Origin: SCN-69-37 sp044507065
GTDB taxonomy: Bacteria > Acidobacteriota > Vicinamibacteria > Vicinamibacterales > SCN-69-37
Length of the DNA: 36,230 bases
Assembly: GCA_044507065.1 (NCBI GenBank)
Contig: JBIQJY010000035.1
Span: 1-36,230, forward strand
Direction of reading: 5' to 3'
Positions within the stretch are counted from its first letter, which is position 1. Every line of letters starts with the position of its first letter. Made by a program: the position numbers and the translations under genes. The notes below the pieces were generated by a model. That model had not been told where the DNA came from and ran no database searches. It worked only from the letters and a program-made list of their open reading frames with translations. Shown here piece after piece: positions 32,922-36,230 of this stretch.

Positions 32922-34778
32922 ATGCCGATTCCATCGATTGCGCGTCTGCACAACATCGCCACACAACTGCGGATCGATTCGATCCGTTCCACCACCGAGG
33001 CCGGGTCGGGCCATCCGACGACCTGCATGTCGGCGGCCGAGATCGTGGCGGCCCTCTTTTTCGCCGAGATGCGCTTCGACCCGCTCGATCCGCAGCATCC
33101 CGAAGCCGATCGGTTCGTGCTGTCGAAGGGGCACGCGGCGCCCATTCTCTATGCGGCGTGGGCGGCGGCCGGCGCGTTTCCGCGTGACGAGGTGCTGAAG
33201 CTGCGCACCATCGGGTCGGACCTCGAGGGGCACCCGACGCCGCGCCTGCCGTTTGTCGACGTGGCGACCGGCTCGCTCGGTCAGGGGCTTCCGGCGGCGG
33301 TCGGCATCGCGCTCAACGCACGGCGGACGGGCTCGGACTACCGCACCTACGTGGTACTGGGCGACGGCGAGACGGCCGAAGGTTCGGTGTGGGAGGCGGC
33401 CGAGGTTGCCAGCAACCAGAAGCTCGACAATCTGTGTGCCATCACCGACGTGAACCGGCTCGGCCAGAGCCGCGCCACGCAGTGGGGGCACGATCTGAAG
33501 GCGTTCGCGTCGCGGTACGGCGCGTTCGGCTGGCACACCATCACGGTTGACGGCCACGACCTGAAGGCGCTGCTCGCCGCGCTCGACGAGGCCCGCAACA
33601 CCAAGGGGCGCCCGACCATGATCGTGGCGCGGACCCTCAAGGGGAAGGGCGTCGCGTTCATCGAAGACAAGGACGCGTGGCACGGCAAGCCGCTCAAGAA
33701 GGGTGAGGAGGCCGACAAGGCGCTCGCCGAACTCGAGGCGCAGTACGTCAAGACCGACGATCCGGAGCCGGTCATTGCCAGGCCGGCGCAGCGTCGCACC
33801 GAGGGGCCGCTGCCCGATTTCGTGGCGCGCATGTCGGTTTCGACGCATCCGGACGGTGCACTCGTCGCCACGCGTGAAGCGCTCGGCACCGGACTGGTCG
33901 CGCTCGGCAAGATCGACGGGCGCATCGTCGTGCTCGATGCCGACGTGGGCAACTCGACGTTCACCGACCGGTTCGAAAAGGCGTTTCCCGAACGGTTCTA
34001 CCAGAACTTCATTGCGGAGCAGGCCATGGTGGGCGCCGCGATGGGGCTGGCCAGCCGCGGCGCCATCGCGTTTCCCGCGACGTTCGCGTGCTTCCTCGAG
34101 CGAGCCGCCGATTTCGTCCGGATGGCCGGCATCTCGAACCTGAACATCAAGATGGCCGGTACGCACTGCGGCGTCTCGATTGGCGAGGACGGCCCGTCGC
34201 AGATGGCGCTCGAGGATCTGGCCATGGCGCGCGGCGTGCCCAACTGCACCGTGCTCTACCCGAGCGATGCCGTGGCTACCGAGCGGTTGCTGGCCCTGGC
34301 GGCCGCCACGCCAGGGCCCGCGTATATCCGTCTGAGCCGGCCGAAGACGCCAATCCTCTACGGGGCGAGCGAGGCGTTTCCGCTTGGTGGTTCGAAGACG
34401 CTTCGGCAGAGCGATGCCGATGTCGTGACCGTCGTGGCCGCCGGTGTGACGGTCTTCGAAGCCCTCAAGGCCCACGAGACGCTGGCGAAGGACGGCATTG
34501 CCATCCGGGTAATCGATGCGTATTCGATTCAGCCCATCGACCAGGCCGGCCTGATTGCCGCCGGCAAGGCAACCGGCGGTCGGATCCTGACGGTCGAGGA
34601 TCACTACTCGACCGGCGGGCTTGGTGATGCCGTGAGCGAGGCGGTGTCCGATGAAGGCTACCGCGTGCGCCGGCTGGCCATCCGCGAAATCCCCCGCAGC
34701 GGCCCGCCCGACGTGCTGCTCGATCGCTTCGGCATCTCGGGCCGCGCGATCGCCGAGGCAGTCAGGGGGTTCAGGTAA
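32922..34778 (+). CDS. tkt: Transketolase
   Basis: Thiamine-diphosphate enzyme moving two-carbon units between sugar phosphates in the pentose phosphate pathway. The protein has 618 residues, the shorter form near the length of animal enzymes rather than the 660-670 of E. coli TktA. STTEAGSGHPTTCMSAAEI, LSKGHAAP, TGSLGQGLPAAVG and the thiamine motif GDGETAEGSVWEAAEVA...N (about 148-175) make the first domain. The second has FIAEQAMVGAAMGLA with the catalytic Glu, then THCGVSIGEDGPSQM, and the third has VEDHYSTGGLGDAV. ATG 32922 has no good Shine-Dalgarno; TAGACT (32903-32908) ends 13 bases upstream and may be its -10. Confidence 0.94.
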   Translation: MPIPSIARLHNIATQLRIDSIRSTTEAGSGHPTTCMSAAEIVAALFFAEMRFDPLDPQHPEADRFVLSKGHAAPILYAAWAAAGAFPRDEVLKLRTIGSDLEGHPTPRLPFVDVATGSLGQGLPAAVGIALNARRTGSDYRTYVVLGDGETAEGSVWEAAEVASNQKLDNLCAITDVNRLGQSRATQWGHDLKAFASRYGAFGWHTITVDGHDLKALLAALDEARNTKGRPTMIVARTLKGKGVAFIEDKDAWHGKPLKKGEEADKALAELEAQYVKTDDPEPVIARPAQRRTEGPLPDFVARMSVSTHPDGALVATREALGTGLVALGKIDGRIVVLDADVGNSTFTDRFEKAFPERFYQNFIAEQAMVGAAMGLASRGAIAFPATFACFLERAADFVRMAGISNLNIKMAGTHCGVSIGEDGPSQMALEDLAMARGVPNCTVLYPSDAVATERLLALAAATPGPAYIRLSRPKTPILYGASEAFPLGGSKTLRQSDADVVTVVAAGVTVFEALKAHETLAKDGIAIRVIDAYSIQPIDQAGLIAAGKATGGRILTVEDHYSTGGLGDAVSEAVSDEGYRVRRLAIREIPRSGPPDVLLDRFGISGRAIAEAVRGFR

Positions 34779-34790
34779 CCGGGCAGGGCT

Positions 34791-34870
34791 GGTGCGGTTG
34801 GTGCGGTGGGGGCGTTGGGTGCGGTAGGAAGGTTCGGTTGGTGCGGTGGGTGCGGTGGGTGCGGTAGGTG
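34791..34870. repeat. Degenerate 9-base tandem repeat (GGTGCGGTN)
   Basis: About eight units of GGTGCGGTT/G/A occur between the transketolase stop and the insertion sequence. Six units are perfect in the first eight bases, and two middle units are diverged (GGGGCGTTG, GGAAGGTTC), with a four-base phase slip near 34836. The stretch has no coding look on the plus strand; on the minus strand it gives only a Pro/Ala/Thr repeat. Confidence 0.85.
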
Positions 34871-34881
34871 CACCCGCCTAG

Positions 34882-34903
34882 GGGCTGTCCGGATTTTTGT
34901 CTG
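34882..34903 (+). repeat. Left terminal inverted repeat of the IS256-family element
   Basis: Begins GGGCTGTCCGG and continues ATTTTTGTCTG. It matches the reverse complement of the right end at 18 of 22 positions, including the whole ATTTTTGT block. Confidence 0.85.
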
Positions 34904-34926
34904 GAGGCTTAGCATGAGGAGTCTCC

Positions 34927-36180
34927 ATGGCCCGTTCCAAGAAACCTGTTGATCCCCGCTGGGCGCCGGTGCCCGACGTGGTGTTGGACCACTTTGCCCC
35001 GGCCGGCATGCTGGACGCCGCCGATGTCGAAGCCGCCACGCAACGCTTCAAGAAGGCCCTGCTGGAGCGCGCGCTCGGGGCGGAGTTGCAGCACCACTTG
35101 ACGCAGGAAGCCGGCGCGGCCGCCCCGGACGCGCCGGCCAATCATCGCAATGGCACGAGCGCGAAGACCGTCCTGACGGATGCGGGGGCGGTGCCGTTGG
35201 CGATCCCGCGCGACCGTCAGGGCACGTTTGCCCCCGTGTTGATTCCCACGCACGCCCGCCGGTTCACCGGTTTCGACGACAAGATCATCGCGCTCTACGC
35301 GCGGGGCTTGAGCGTGCGCGAGATTCAGGCGTTCCTCACCGAGATGTATGCGGTCGACGTCTCGCCCGATCTGATCAGCACCGTGACCGATGCGGTCCTG
35401 AACGAGGTGACGGCGTGGCAGACCCGACCGCTCGAGACGATGTATCCCGTGGTGTTCTTTGATGCGCTGCGCGTCAAGATTCGCGACGAGGCGGTCGTGC
35501 AGACCAAAGCGGTCTATCTCGCGCTCGCCGTGTTACCCGATGGGACGCGCGACATTCTCGGCGTCTGGATCGAGCAGACGGAAGGCGCGAAGTTCTGGAT
35601 GAAGGTGTTTGCGGACCTGCAAGCCCGCGGCTGCCGCGACATCCTCATCGCCGTCACCGATGGCCTCAAGGGCATGCCCGACGCGCTGGCCGCCGTCTAC
35701 CCCGCGACCACGCTCCAGACCTGCCTGGTGCACTTGATCCGCCACAGCCTGGACTTCACCACCTGGAAGACACGCAAGCCGCTGGCCGCGGCGCTCCGCC
35801 CGATCTACACCGCCCCGAGTGCCGAGGCCGCCGCCGCCGCGCTCGACGCCTTCGCGACCGGCCCGTGGGGCCTCCGCTTACCCACCGTCGTCGCGGCCTG
35901 GCGCCGAGCCTGGACGCAGGTGGTGCCCTTCTTCGCATTTCCCCCGGACATCCGGCGCGTGCTCTACACGACCAATGCGCTGGAAAACGTGAACCGCCAG
36001 TTGCGCAAGACCCTGAAGACGCGCGGGCAGTTTCCGACCGATGACGCCGCCACCAAACTCATCTGGCTCGCCCTGCGCAATATCATGGCGACGTGGAAGC
36101 TGCCCGCCCCGACGTGGAAGGCCGCCATGAACCAGTTCGCCATCCTCTACGAGGAGCGATTCACCCGGCCGCACCCGTAG
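34927..36180 (+). CDS. IS256-family DDE transposase
   Basis: The protein has 417 residues, full length for the family and without frameshift. RNGTSAKTVLTDAGAVPLAIPRDR (split here by domain boundary near 74-97) is the N-terminal signature, followed by DDKIIALYARGLSVREI (117-133). The catalytic triad is Asp179 (VVFFDALRVKI), Asp245 (IAVTDGLKGM) and Glu353 (YTTNALENVNRQLRK). The CLVHLIRHS block (266-274) carries the conserved Cys/His. AGGAG lies 5 bases before ATG 34927. The intact frame and good inverted repeats suggest a recently active element. Confidence 0.95.
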   Translation: MARSKKPVDPRWAPVPDVVLDHFAPAGMLDAADVEAATQRFKKALLERALGAELQHHLTQEAGAAAPDAPANHRNGTSAKTVLTDAGAVPLAIPRDRQGTFAPVLIPTHARRFTGFDDKIIALYARGLSVREIQAFLTEMYAVDVSPDLISTVTDAVLNEVTAWQTRPLETMYPVVFFDALRVKIRDEAVVQTKAVYLALAVLPDGTRDILGVWIEQTEGAKFWMKVFADLQARGCRDILIAVTDGLKGMPDALAAVYPATTLQTCLVHLIRHSLDFTTWKTRKPLAAALRPIYTAPSAEAAAAALDAFATGPWGLRLPTVVAAWRRAWTQVVPFFAFPPDIRRVLYTTNALENVNRQLRKTLKTRGQFPTDDAATKLIWLALRNIMATWKLPAPTWKAAMNQFAILYEERFTRPHP

Positions 36181-36208
36181 AATGTCCCGCGGTCGTTACC
36201 CCGCCTCG

Positions 36209-36230
36209 CACACAAAAATTCTGACAGTCC
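36209..36230 (-). repeat. Right terminal inverted repeat of the IS256-family element
   Basis: The reverse complement begins GGACTGTCAGA and continues ATTTTTGTGTG, mirroring the left end. It stops at the window edge. Confidence 0.85.

Larger units (their letters stand above)
34882..36230 (+). mobile_element. IS256-family insertion sequence, complete or nearly so
   Basis: The element is 1349 bases with one transposase gene and imperfect 22-base terminal inverted repeats (34882-34903 and 36209-36230, 18 of 22 matching). The right repeat ends at the last base of the window, so the second flank and any 8-9 base target duplication cannot be checked. The left end abuts the GGTGCGGT repeat tract. 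One more G at the left end may belong to the element. Confidence 0.85.

Noticed and set aside
32829..34604. A reading frame of nearly 600 codons antisense to transketolase, in frame with the DUF4149-like gene.
   Set aside because: The translation is Arg/Gly/His-rich with no domain, while the plus strand encodes a complete transketolase. Such frames are common opposite GC-rich genes. Only the last 164 codons look like a protein.
34791..34870. A CRISPR array or a coding repeat (minus-strand Pro/Ala/Thr peptide).
   Set aside because: The units are contiguous 9-mers without spacers; the minus-strand frame has no ribosome-binding site and no non-repetitive domain.

Overview
This is a GC-rich stretch (about two-thirds GC by eye), densely packed with housekeeping genes that run on both strands. 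Gram-negative envelope genes (pal, two lipopolysaccharide-type glycosyltransferases, rseP, a predicted outer-membrane protein) sit beside pyrR, a type 1B pyrD with pyrK, and an IF-1 gene paired with a DEAD-box helicase. The mix, codon use and protein style suggest an Acidobacteriota bacterium, perhaps Vicinamibacteria. That assignment is an inference from general resemblance; no rRNA or other marker proves it.

Layout. 1-900: the 5' end of a methyltransferase gene (minus) diverges from a stand-alone pal lipoprotein gene, closed by a UUCG-capped hairpin. 898-8218: pyrimidine synthesis, as pyrK-pyrD-pyrF on the minus strand and pyrR-pyrB-pyrC on the plus strand. Between the halves lies an alkaline-phosphatase-superfamily membrane protein that seems to lack key active-site residues. 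8226-10792: a DUF2400/TIGR02757 protein, a Gfo/Idh/MocA oxidoreductase and a YfiT/DinB protein. 10817-12688: two glycosyltransferases (minus). 12752-18157: truA, then uppS-cdsA-dxr-rseP (isoprenoid carrier, phospholipid precursor, MEP pathway, site-2 protease) and a small membrane protein. 18160-25447: glucokinase, a BRCT-like/HTH/TPR fusion, a DEAD-box helicase with infA, a three-domain acyl-activating/ACP/acyltransferase fusion, and a dienelactone-hydrolase-like secreted enzyme. 25471-31211: a minus-strand run of plsB-like, proline dehydrogenase, SDR, cca, outer-membrane protein and pyrE. 31252-34778: an isocitrate/isopropylmalate-dehydrogenase-family gene, a small membrane protein and transketolase. 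34791-36230: short tandem repeats followed by a complete-looking IS256-family insertion sequence whose right inverted repeat coincides with the end of the window.

How the genes work together. pyrB, C, D/K, E and F together cover all steps from carbamoyl phosphate to UMP; only carAB is absent. The pyrRBC transcript appears to start just before a PyrR-binding hairpin, which buries the Shine-Dalgarno of a 40-codon leader ORF. That ORF ends in a TGATG overlap inside the start of pyrR, so the layout looks like translational feedback by PyrR rather than transcription attenuation.

The most general signal in the window is regulatory. Ten genes that head transcription units have a TANNNT (or CATAAT) hexamer ending only 6-9 bases before an ATG or GTG, with no Shine-Dalgarno, which is the signature of leaderless mRNAs. 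Genes with good Shine-Dalgarno sequences (pal, pyrR, infA, the hydrolase, the transposase) lack this arrangement. No CRISPR array, phage, defence island, rRNA or tRNA was recognised, and no gene-free stretch exceeds about 150 bases.
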